Origin: Bugula neritina
Taxonomy: Eukaryota > Bryozoa > Gymnolaemata > Cheilostomatida > Bugulidae
DNA: 64,000 nucleotides
Direction: 5' to 3'
Assembly: GCA_964035545.1 (NCBI GenBank)
Contig: OZ037770.1
Coordinates: 8,261,473-8,325,472, forward strand
Made by a program: the position numbers and the translations under genes. The notes below the pieces were generated by a model, which was given only the letters and a program-made list of their open reading frames with translations, had not been told where the DNA came from and ran no database searches. Every line of letters begins with the position of its first letter. The first letter of the stretch is position 1. Positions 1-13,000 of this stretch are shown piece after piece.

Positions 1-159
1 ATTGGTTACCTTACAGACTAATCAGTTATATGCTCCTCTTTGACATTTAATAAAACATCATTTTATTCTGCACATGAAACACTTTTCCTTAATTTTCACT
101 CAGTGAAACTTAATTGCAAAACTTTATCTCTGTTTCCAGAGAGAAAGCCTATGCAAGAG

Positions 160-605
160 TAAATGGGTCATTTTACTTAATTTAGTAAACACTGGAATTC
201 TCCAGTTTTTAGCTATTTGTTACAATTTAGCTGCTAATGAACATGTCTTTTTTCTCAAAACTAGTAAAATATCAACAAATACACCTAAATAATCAAGGTT
301 CTTTTTAATTTTGCTTGATTTCCCATGTTTTTTCTTACTTTTTCAGTTACTTTTGATTGCAGACCGTTACAAAAAGACCGTAACGGTCTTTTTGTAATGG
401 TCCGCAATCAAAATTAGCTAAATAAATAGGAAAAAACGTGGGAAATAAAGCAAAATTAAAAAGAACCTTGATTATTTAGGTGTTATTATTGATATTTTAC
501 TAGTTTTGAGCAAAAAAACATGTTCATTAGCAGCTAAATTGTAACAAATAGCTAAAAACTGGAGATTTCCAGTGTGTACTAAATTAAGTAAAATGACCCA
601 AATAC
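160..605. repeat. Long palindrome / foldback element at left edge
   Basis: The left arm (about 160-381) is the reverse complement of the right arm (about 382-605), with an inner near-perfect hairpin around GACCGTTAC...GTAATGGTC. In copy 2 only the right arm and a short hairpin (about 35752-35800) remain. Confidence 0.8.
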
Positions 606-934
606 TAGATACTTCTAGTGCAGGCAAACACATCGTTGTTAAAACTGAATATTTCTAGCCTCATACTGTGCTATATGTAAATTATCGTAAATGTTTGACA
701 AAAGTGTATAATTTAAACAAAAACTCGCTGCTGAAAAACTGCAAAACACACTTTTATATTCTAATTTCATAGTTTGTGTATTAAACACAAAACAAGTGCG
801 TTTATTTATAGAGTATTTTCAAGTTATTTTGAAAACTAGCCTTGCTGTAAATTTGTGCTCTTACATCCCTGCACACAGAAAATTCCTACTAATCATGGCA
901 AAATGACATCTTTTGAATGTTATTAATGACTTAC

Positions 935-1025
935 AAGGCAGAATGTACAGAGTTCTGTTCTTCATCTTATTTTCTGGTAGAGAGCCTACATCACAGCTGT
1001 AGTTAGCACATTTCTCATCTATTTC
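935..1025 (-). CDS. First PTP-domain exon (copy 1)
   Basis: A 91-base exon encoding EIDEKCANYSC and PENKMKNRT, ending in ILP plus one base, the same as 36414-36324 in copy 2. It carries the same KNRY to KNRT change, so that substitution predates the gene duplication. The next exon expected (starting DHSRVKL) is not present between here and base 1. Confidence 0.8.
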
Positions 1026-4000
1026 CTGTATAGATATAATAATTCTAACCCGATTAGAACAGCACAGGAGCATATATTTTCGGAATGCTGATAAACATAA
1101 CACTATAATACATTATATAGAAGAAAAATTTAGAAAATACATTGCATTACGTAATAATATATTTTAGCTAAATGAAATAATATAAAGAATACAAATAGAA
1201 AGCATGAGATACAAGCTTCCTTTTCAGTTTAATAAATTACTTGAAATTCTCTAGAAATCCTTGCGCTAGTTTCCTCATTGGACTCAAGTCCTTCATGTAT
1301 TTCTGTCAACTCTGTACTTGTTCTTAGTTGATCAGCTAAATCCTTCTTTTCTTTTCTACAAATAATGTTGATAATAATATAATCTCTAGAGTGTGTGGGT
1401 GGTCATATATACATAACTTGATTTATTTATTATATAACACAATCACTATGTTCCTTTCCACTATGCTAATGGATTTTTTATTTGATGTTTGGAAGTGGGT
1501 CCATTGAATGAAAAGACATGAGTTAAACCAAACCGAGACCACAACTTCATTCTACAACTCTGAACAGACCAAGGGAAAGCAGTGAAAAAATGCTTAATTA
1601 AAATTATTACAGCCATAAATAACTATATTTAATAATAGCAGGGTTGTTTAACTTACTTTGTTCGCTGTTGACGACGCAAAATATACACCAGCAAAGCGAG
1701 TACTACAAGTAGGGTAACAGCAACAACCACCCCTACTATTATTGGAGTAGAGTTGAGCTTAGTCTTAGTCTCAGCTATACAGTCAGAGTCACTGTATCCT
1801 GCAGAAGTGAATCCTCTCACGTAGACACTGTAAACATAAGTATATACTATAATATACAATGTATACACACTATAATACTACAGTCATAGTCTGTATAATA
1901 CACAATCGACTCACCAATATTGTTGGTTGGACTTGAGTGGACCATTACATAGTCTTGTGTCTCCATCTTTACAACTTGTATCAGTTCCAACATTAATCAG
2001 AGTACTGCTTGCCACAGCCCTACAAAATTACAGACTATCTAGTAACTTACTGCCAGTAACTCAATAACTATCAGTAACTCACCAACTATCAGTAACTCAG
2101 TAACTATCAGTAACTTGCTAACTATCAGTAACTCATTAACCATCAGTAACTCGCTAACTATCAGTAACTCATTAACCATCAGTAACTCGCTAACTATCAG
2201 TAACTCACTAACTACCAGTAACTCACCAACTACTAGTAACTCATTAACTACCAGTAACTCACTAACTACCAGTAACTCAATAACTATCAGTAACTCACTA
2301 ATTGCCAGTAACTCACCAACTACCACTAACTCTGTAATGGGAAGTCACTAGCTATAAGAAACTTAATAATTATGAGTAACTCTGTAATCGGAAGTCAATG
2401 AGTATATGTTTTCAGTCAAGCTCATGATAGCTTATAATGCACACATATCTCAAACTCACTGATAGTGGAGATAGTCAAGTCACTGGTTGTTTTACTGTAG
2501 ATAGAAATATTAACTTTTGTAACAGCTTCTGAGTACTTTATACTCTCAAAAGAAACATCCTATCATAAAAATCCATACCAGGTGACACTGTAATTGGAGT
2601 TGGTCAAAGACAAGCTGTTGTGTGTAGATTTCAGACAGGTTTCATGCGGAGAAAATGGTAAATAGTCAATGAGGAAAGCTGGTGCCAATGTGATCTAATT
2701 TACTGATTGCCATTAACGAGTACGCTTTGAGAGTTTGAATTCACGTTTTAACTTTTAGCAAACTGAATTAAAACTGTTTCAATAGTTATAAAGTCTTCTG
2801 CTTACATTATCTAAACTCTAAAGTCATCCTCCGCTGCAGAGCGGATGGCGTACCTATAGAAACAAGAGCCTCTAGACATGCAGTAAAGTTAAATGCAAAT
2901 GTCATTAGCAAATAAATTTCCTTCTCTGCATGTAACGCACTCTGTGTAGTAGGTTGTTACAGCAATGAATTTTCACGCAATAGGACCCGCACTCGGAAAA
3001 TGCGTCCAATGAGCCCTACCCTTACTCAACAGCAAATATAATAGTTGCGCCTGTAACTGAACATGAACTAGATATAACATTTCAAAGTATACCTTTTCTT
3101 TCTGTTAGAGTTGGTTGGCCAATCAGGAGGACTTTTTGTAGGTGCCGAAATAGCATATGGTTCTTTGAAATCACCTTTCTTAGCTTCTGCCCATGAGGTT
3201 ACACTAGGAACTGCCTCGCTTAGCTTATCTAAATATAATATTTAATAAACATAATATAGTACCTGTTTGCTAGTCGATTAAAGTAAAGCTTTGATATGTT
3301 GAGATATGAAATGCTGTCAGAGGGTCAACCATAATGTATGTATTATTACAGGTAACACAGTTTTACTCCTCAATATAAGTGATGCTGTAAAAGTCACTGA
3401 GGAAAAGAGTTATATATAGTATTTACAGAAACACTTTAATAACTGTTTAATATTACATAATTATTATGGCCTGTCACAGTTTGGAAAAATGTAATAAGAT
3501 CTAACACAGGGGTATTTGGGAAAGAAGACAACTACCACAATACAAATACATACATGTCTATATAGCTTTTACCTTCTCTGAATTGCCCATTAGAGGCTTG
3601 TCCAATAACTAGAATTTGGTATTTAATAATATTTCCTGAATCGAGAGAAAACATGGTGGTTACATCAGATGGAAGATAAAATGATAGTTGGCTAATTTGT
3701 TCATCCACACTGAGTTGTTCTTTTACTGCATCGGATACCTTAGGAACTGCTGTGGGAGCTGAAAAAGAAAATATTGAAAGGACTAAAAATAACAATCAAC
3801 ATGATGCATAAAACAATTGTTATTTTCATTTTAATTTGTCAAACGTTATGATTGAAGAAGCCATCATACATTGATTAAGCAGAGAGAATACTACAATGTA
3901 GACACACATACCACATAACCAACTGTTCCTATACTCATCACATAGATATACAGTTTGATGGTTACAAGTTACATATAATATACCAGAGCATATAAGACAT

Positions 4001-7000
4001 CACCAACAGTACAGGGAGACATACTTGATTCTAGAGTGCTGACAGTTCTAGTTGCTGCCTCTCCCCAACCGTCTGGAGAATTCTGCAGATACTCAGTTCT
4101 TGCTTGTATTGATACTGTGTACATCTTATTGTGTGAGAGACCACTGGTTATTCTATAACTCCTGGCTGTAGAGTCCACCTACATAGTTCAGTAGTGTTAA
4201 ACTATATACTTATATACTAAGGATAATATATGCTCATCTCTTACACTGAATTTCTCACACACTCATCTCTCACCTCTTTAGTTTCTGCTCCACTAGATGG
4301 AGGGTTTAGCACCTCCTTCCACTGAATCCTGTAACCAGTAATCACACCATTAGGTGGATTTGGCTCCTCCCATCTAATGTCTATATATGGTGACTTTATA
4401 CTCCCACTAGTGTCTATCCCAGCTGATGGGTTATTTAATATTGGCTTTGTAGGAACTAATAAAACAACACAGAATACTGCACGGTAAATAAAGTTCTAGA
4501 AATCCAAGCAAACTCTCTTAATACAAATTCTACATTAAAACCACAAGCTTTAAGAATATCTGCAACTGAGAAGACTTGACATAACTGACTTGTTTTATTC
4601 TCATAATTATGAGATGCTCTTGCCATTTTTCTCCTATAAAAACTAGGAATAACACATTTCAATGCTCAGATTTTAAGAATAGATTATTAGTTGTAAACTA
4701 TTAAAACAGTTATAAACATAGATTTGATGTACTCATCAAACACTACATTATAACTCATACACCTATGGACAAATATCAGTTCGGATATCGTACAAATCGC
4801 TCTACACAAGATGCGCTGTTATGTCTAACTACAACTGTGACAAGTTTCATTGATAAGAAAGCATCCAATTACGCAAGGTGCCTCTTTCTAGACTTCTCTT
4901 CTGCATTCAATACTATATCTATTCCAGACCTCATTACGCAACTAACTCATCTTGACTCCAATGTTACTGAGTGGATTTACAGCTTTCTTACAAACAGAGT
5001 ACAGCGCACAGTAGTGGATGGCATAACATCAAATCCAATCATAACTAACACAGGAACTCCCCAAGGGTGCTGTTTATCTCCACTATTGTTTTCTATTTAC
5101 ACTAATAGGATTACCTCAAGCCAGAGCAACATCACCGTAATTAAATATGCAGATGACACTTGCATTATTGGCTGCATTGGCAAACAGTCTGATCTAAATA
5201 TTTACTTTGACGAGATTAAAAGAATTTCTAAGCAATGTGATGATTTAAATCTATTAATAAACCCTAGCAAGACCCAAGAAATGATGTTCTCAACCCAACG
5301 TGCTAAACCTCATACCCCTACTCTCGTATTGAATGGAACAAACATTGTATTGTCTGAAAAAGTGAGATATCTTGGTGTGTTAGTGGATCAGAATTTGAGA
5401 TTTCATGAACATGTACAATCAGTAGTAACAACAGCATCAAGGAGAATGTATATTGTGAAGAATTTTGCGTATCTTAGCTCTAAACCTCTAGCAAATATGC
5501 TATTCAAAAGTTTCATCATGTCCCGCATCGCCTATTGTCTACCTACCATTTTTACTTGTATCTATGCCAGTGATAAAAAGGCTATTCGAAGAATTCTCAA
5601 AGATTGCTCAAAACTCGGAATTAAGTATCTAAACATTGATTTGCACATTCAGAAACTCACTAAAGAACTTGCCATCAAATATATAACAGACAATGACCAT
5701 TTCATCAATAACTTTCTTAGTCAATGCCCTTCTGGAAGATATCGCACCATCAAATATAGAGGGGCATGGGGCAGAGATAGCTTCTTGCGACATCTTGTAA
5801 ATACTTTAAATGAGCTTTTATTTTAAATAATCCAACAGAGTTTTGATTTTTTCTCTTATTTTTGTTCATTCCTACTTATTGTAGTAAACTTGTGGGTTCT
5901 GAATGCAACTAGTGCCTACATGCTCTAGAAAGAATAAGCCAAGTATTTGAGTACAAATGAGGATAACCTTTATTGTATCAGATACAGCTTATGTGGTCCT
6001 ACTACCAGCGAGCTCCAGTAGTAGTCTGAATCTACACTGGAAACTCGCCTGCTTTTATACACAAGAATTCACATCTAGAATGTTCCAACAGACAAAAGAA
6101 AGTTAAGCTTGACAGTAACAAAAGAAAAATAGACAAAGGAGAATGAATAATTCAATAGGCCAAGAATTTAGCTATAATAACAACCTATTGAAGGCATTCA
6201 TAAAAGCTACACAAATTTCCAGTATCAGTATTAATGCAAAACGATGAAATAGCAAAAAGGGAAAATAACTCTGGAAATGCGTATTTAATGAAAATTACAT
6301 TATACTGAAAGCTTAATCGCAATAATAAGGCATTAGAAAGCTAGTGCAACTTAGCTACAATTACAGCATTCAAAATATACGCAACAGTAATTATAATACT
6401 GACACACGCAGTTACTCGAGAACAGTAGAGGATGAGAATCTATCACATTATTATAGCCAGTATTTACACTGAATTTTGCAACGTGTTGTCATGTTTGTGA
6501 TATGTAATAAATCAATCAATCAATCAATCAATCGTACTTACGGTATTGTTTAGTTCTCTGGAGTATATCTCGTGGGTCACCATAACCTGCTGATGTTTTA
6601 GCTTGAACTGATACTGTGTACTCAGTATAGGGTTCAAGGCCGGTGATATTGTATTCAAGAGAATCCTAAAGTATTTATTAACTTTATGTTCATAGGTCAA
6701 AAGTTTACAACACATTGAAACGTAATACCGCAGTTAAAATTATTATTTTGTTTTGGAAAGTAGCAGTCAACAGAAGTTTACAGTATGCAGATAAAAAGGC
6801 AGGTTATAGTAGAGCAAGTCATAACACAACACTATAGCACAGGAGAGTATTACCTAACATACACTGACAACTCCCACAATAAACGAGTTAAACTGAAAAA
6901 TACTGATATCTGAGAAAAATTAATGTATCAAAGTAACTGGTACAACATATGAATTGTGGAGAATTGGCTTAACCATTACTAGACAGTTCTTGTATGTAAC

Positions 7001-10000
7001 CTATCAGTAGTGATACAGAATATAACGAAGTGTAGATACAGAGTAGTTAAACTATTTTTTTCCTTCACAAAATTAGAATATTTTATGAACCTATATGTAT
7101 AGCCTACATCAAGATAGCTACTACGGTCTCACAACTACAGAATTAAAATTAGGATAGTCACTTTTAGTAGGGTCTCACAAAAACAGAATCAGAATTGATA
7201 TTATTAGACACTCACATTAGCTGAGACATCTATTGGTACTGTATGACTGGGTTGAACTGATATTCTGTAACCTTCAATAACTCCAACACCTTCACTTGAG
7301 ACACTAGTCCAGTTAATATATATTGAAGAGTGAGTATATGACAGGATGTTGACAGTGTCAGGAGCATTAGGACCTGTAACAGTATGTAGGGTATTAAATA
7401 TATCATGTGTCAACCAGTGTATGTATCAACTAGTATATGTGTCAACTATTGTATGTGTCAACTAGTGTATGTATCAATCAGTGTATGTGTCAACTATTGT
7501 ATGTGTCAACTAGTGTATGTATCAACCAGTGTGTGTGTCAACCAGTGTATGTTTCAACCAGTGTATGTGTCAACTAGTGCATGTATCAATCAGTGTATGT
7601 GTTAACCAGTGTATGTGTCAACCGCTGTATGTATCAACTAGTGTATGTGTCAACCAGTGTATGTGTCAACTAGTGTATGTGTCAACTAGTGTAGGTATCA
7701 ATCAGTGTATGTGTTAACCAGTGTATGTGTCAACCACTGTATGTATCAACCAGTGTGTGTGTCAATTATGTCAACCAAATTCTTGAATATTAATCAGCTA
7801 TCATTCTAATATGACTAAAAAACCAATTACAATGTTATATATTAAAAAAACATCACAACATTTTCAAAATTTCCTAAAAATCATAAACTTATAAATTTAC
7901 TGTAGCACATATATACATAACAAACATAAAATCTAATGGCTCAAAAAGATTAAAAAGTCTACTAAGTAACTTTGAGGAGTGAAGAGATTACTTGTAGAAA
8001 GTTAACATAATGGATTTACGTTTTTCAGTTGTGGTAGCATTTTCTTGACTTGAAGATGGTTTTTTAGTGTTAAAGGCCCAAACAACAAATGTGTAATTGG
8101 TGAAAGGGGACAGCTTAGTTACAGTGTAGGATATGGAAGAGAAATCTGCTGACTTTACTATTACATCATCCAGTCTATTGGTACATTCTACAACCTTTTC
8201 ATCTATTGCTGCTGTGTAGTTGTGTTCTCTTCTCTGTAACAACACAATCTCTGATTACCTGACTGTGTTGTTAGTACAAGTGACACTCTACACAGGAAGG
8301 AACTATTATTTACCCGACAGTTTTCACAAGAAATGAGAGCAGAGCTAACACAAGTACTATTAGAGAGTAGTATTGTTTGAATCACATAGGCTACTACTAC
8401 TCCGTTCTCTTGCACAGGTTTATTCCAAGTTAACGTGACGCTAGAGCTGGTGGCTCCAGTTGCTGTGAGGTTTGCTACTGGACCAGGTTCTGTAAGAGAG
8501 TAAATGGAATACATACATCAGAAGATATAATAAACACTATCAATATCATATGGTGAGCCATGTGAACAGATGAGCAAATACAACATTTTAAAAACATGAT
8601 ATAGTAATTCAAGTGTATAATAGTAAAATAACACAACTAAATACAGAGCTAAAGACACTTGATAGAATATATTTATATCGTAATAGAAGTGAACATACTA
8701 TCTTCATCAGTTGTAACATCTACTCTCTCTGTATAATTACTATACTTGTAGGAACCAGGTCTCTCTACATCTGCAGCTTGAGCTCTAACAGTGAAACTGT
8801 ATGAAGTATCTGCACTCAGTGAAGAGTACTCTTTGAATGTGGTGCTACCAGAAACTGTATCTGTTAAAGTAAAGACTACCTCATGTTACCAGATAGATAT
8901 AGAATACACACTATGTATCACACTAAATGACTCTCACAGCTATATATAAGTAGTCTAGTATCATATACAACATGTATGGCTAGTGACAGGGTGTACCTAT
9001 ACCCTCACCTGTGATATTCCCTTCTGGTGTAAAGAGCACAGTCTCAAATCCATCTCTTCTACCAGTTCCTAAACTCCAAGTAAAATTCAGCATACTGCTT
9101 CCTGGAGGAATCTTCACTTCAACTGATTCTGGTTCGGTTGGAACTGCAGAGAAACACAAAGGAATGCAGGTATGAGGAACTAGTGGTCATTAGCAAGATG
9201 GAGGGAGGTGGTAGCAAGAGTTCACAGGTAAACTTGAAGTATTTGTGAAACTTAAAAATAAATTAAGAAGAATAGATAACTTTAGATAGGTTAACACTGA
9301 GTTCTCATAAAAACAAATATACACAAAATTAATGAGAGAATAGAGATCAGTTACCCAATACCCAAGGAAAAATAGCGGCTATATATACAAATACTAATAA
9401 AACTTCAAACTGCATTATAATGTAATACAGGGCTGAAAGAGCATATTATAAAAACAATCATATAGTATGTAGATGTAATCAGACAAGAGCCACTTAGTAA
9501 TAATAAAATGAGAAAGTTTGCAAAAGTAAATTTAATATAACGCTAGTAACGGATGTAGTAAATTGTTAGAAGTGCAAATGTTGACCACTGCAAAAACTAC
9601 AAAAACAGGGGAGCCAGTCACAGTAAAATACAAACTTATCTACAATTTTCTTCAAAATACTAACAGCCTTGCAAGAAAAATATAGCATCTATTACCAACT
9701 AAAACGGTTAAAAACTAAAAAATTTTAAATGCTGACAACCTAGAGCTGGCTTAAAGTCATAGCAAGTCAAGTCAACTGTTAACCAAGTTAAGTTAAAAAC
9801 AGCAAAACCTGAGCTAACTTGAATTAGTTTGAATAGATTTGCAAGAAACAACTCAAATTATGCACATATTACAAAGTGTGCTGGGTTATTACATGAATTT
9901 AGCATTGGAAAAATATCACTATTTTGGTTCTAGCCATTTAGAAGTTAAAATTTATCAATCAGTAAGAAATAAAACCCAAAAAACTGCCATAAAGTAGAAT

Positions 10001-13000
10001 ATACCAAGTCTGTTTTTCATATTAAAACTATTAAAATAATTATGATAAACTTGAAAAATAAAACTAAGCAGTTTGATACTTTAACCAGCATAGAGTCTGA
10101 GCAACAAAATACTGAATATGATATTATTATTATGAATAGTACAGGTTGTAAATACAAGATATGTGGAAACAACTCACCAACTGTATATTTAACTTCATTG
10201 CTTGGGGAACTCCTTTTACCGGTAGAGGACACAGGTTTAACAACAAATCTGTATCCGTGTCCCTCTGTGAGGTTGTCTATAATATAGGGGCCAGTGGTAT
10301 TTCCAGTAGTATTAACACGTGTAAGTTTATTATCAGACTGAAGCATATAATAAATTTACTTAGAATGTATTCACAAGATAATAATATCTGACACAGCTTT
10401 TAGTAAATCAATAAAATACAGTAAGAAGCACACAAATAACAGCTGCCAACGAATCTGAAAAGAAACTAAATAACAAGTTAAACATCACTATCTCATGGGA
10501 GTGTACAAAGACTTACATCTGTGTAGTTGACTTCATAATAACTAAGATCAGCTATCCCTGGAGGTTCATCCCATTTCAGAGTAACCGAGGTGTCTCTACA
10601 TTCTGTTATCACAAGATTCTCGGGAGATGATAGACCTGAACATTTGTAATTAGAATTATAATATATATGAATAGTGAACATATGACTATGTAAGTGTTGA
10701 AATAAAGGAATATAGTAATACTGTGGTATAGAACATGTTGCAGCACACAAGAAGCTACCTGGCTCAACTTCATTGAAGTCCACCCATCCACTCTGTACAG
10801 AGCCAGAAGTAGTGTTCACATAAGCTTGTATAGACACAGTATAAACCCTTCCTCTAGCAGCACCTTGCAGAGTGTAAGTTCTCACGGTGTTATCTGGAAT
10901 ATCTAGAGGGGAGTTCGTATCACCACAAAACCCTGTATAATATAAAACTAGAGCTAAAATTGTGGTCATAGTCAGCTGATACATACGACATGCAATAAAG
11001 AACAAAATGTGCAACTGACTGGAAGTTGCATTCTCAAGCAAAACAGCATCGGACTTGTAAAATTTGAAAGAAAATTAGGACGAGTTTAGAACTAAGATGT
11101 GATATAGATGTGCACAGCATACTAAATGAGACAATTTCCTCTAATAATGGTGCCACTTCTACGTAACTCTACTATTCTGTGATACAGAGTTTCTATTTTC
11201 TTTACAAGTGTGGAGCTTGACTAATAAATAGGAGAATATGTAAACTTGTATTTACTAAATCTCTGACAGATAATATGAACCCCTTGCTAGTAAACTTGCA
11301 CTTAATAAACCCCTGATAGATGCTATTAACATGTGAAGAAAGTGCAGAAAATAAATAATCTCACCTACAGCTGGGATACAGCCCAACCTGAATCCACTGA
11401 CAACATGTGTATCACCATATGTCCATTCTAGAGTGATGTCTGTACCTGAGGGGTTTGCTTTGGTTGGAACTACATCTGCAGGAACTATTGGAGCAGACGG
11501 GGAAATTATTATAACTGTTGGTAAATATGTTAATGTATCTTGTGTAGTATATAGTAGTTAGTATTAGTTAATATATTAGTGTATACTGTATAGTATATAG
11601 TCAGTTAGTATTAGGGAATATTTTCCTCTACACTGAATAGTAGGCGAAGTAATAGTGATGGCAATCGCCCTATTAACATCAAAGTTTCTACAATAAAATT
11701 CTTCATATTATAAAATGACAGGATCACTATAGCAAATTAATGGTTCAAAAAATCAAAACAAATCAAATGATTTAGACGAGTTTCTAAGTTGTTTGCAGCA
11801 GCGCTATTTGCGAAAGAAAATACGGCCCATGCGCTGCGGGCATCCTCTAATTTGGTCAAAGCGCAACCTGGTGCAATACGCAATATCATCTAGTTTGACA
11901 ACAAGTATAATAGTAACTGGTGTCATACTTATACCAACTAGTGCAGAGAATAAAACAGGCAGTAAGCATTAGAAACTCATAAAGCAGAAGCTGAGAAAGC
12001 ATTTTGTGAAGCTGTCTAAACCCCCAGCAGATACTTGTATGCAGTTTAAGGAATATGGTAAGTGAATCAATACAAGGTCATACCCATAGTTAGCTCAGTA
12101 CTATTCTCTGGTGTGGAAGGTACATTTTTACTGATTACAGTTACAGCAAATATGTACGTTTCTCCAGGAGTCAATTTATTTTTATAGTAACAGAACTACC
12201 ACTTCCACGGGGTACATCTTTCACAGAAGGAGAAGGAAGGGAACATGGAGCGCTACATTTAACTGCTACTCTTACAGAATCCCACACAGTGTTAGAATTA
12301 GGATTACTCCATTTTACATTAGCAGTGTTTGTACTACCAGGTGGGGATAAATCTGCTGTTACATTAGTCACAGGGGAAGGAGCTACAGATGAAAGAGAAT
12401 ACGACACACTAACTACAAGCTACAAACACTGCACAACAAACATGTTAGAATGTTAGTAATGAACACAAGCACAAATGTACATTATAAAAAACCATTTGGC
12501 ACACATACTATGATGGAATCTTACAAGAAAATATAAACTAAAAATAGGTTTCAATGGTAAGTTTCATTATTGCCACGACAACAGTATATTGTTTAGTGAA
12601 ACTCTAAGTCTCAGAGAGAAAAAGCAGGAAACATACAACAGGGTTGATGTAAGTTAGAATTTAGCTACAAGAGAGAAGAAAATCGAATAGCAAGTTCTCT
12701 AGTTAGCTTTTTACTGAGAGGGCTAAAATCTGGCAGACCCCACTTTCTTCTGTAAGATTTTATATTTAAAACATTTGACTTAGTTCAAATTTCCCCTATC
12801 TGTAACCATCCTAGTGACAGCAGGTTAAGCTGTTTGAGTAGTGACTGTCAACCAATGATTGGTGACCAAGGAAAAGGGGCTGTATTTCAAATTCTGAGCT
12901 TAAACAATTCAAGTTCATTGTACGCTGGGTTACCAAATTATATATACAAAGGCTAAGCGTTAGGTTGAAAGACATACCCATAGTTAGGTCAGTACTATTC

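Larger units (their letters stand above)
4733..6533 (+). mobile_element. 5'-truncated non-LTR retrotransposon (LINE) in copy 1 intron
   Basis: Insertion of about 1.8 kb flanked by a GTAC target duplication (4729-4732 and 6534-6537) and ending in an (AATC)n tail (6508-6533). The paralogous site at 40190-40200 in copy 2 is empty. Its orientation is opposite to the host gene. The (AATC)n tail and truncated 5' end are typical of target-primed reverse transcription. Confidence 0.88.
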
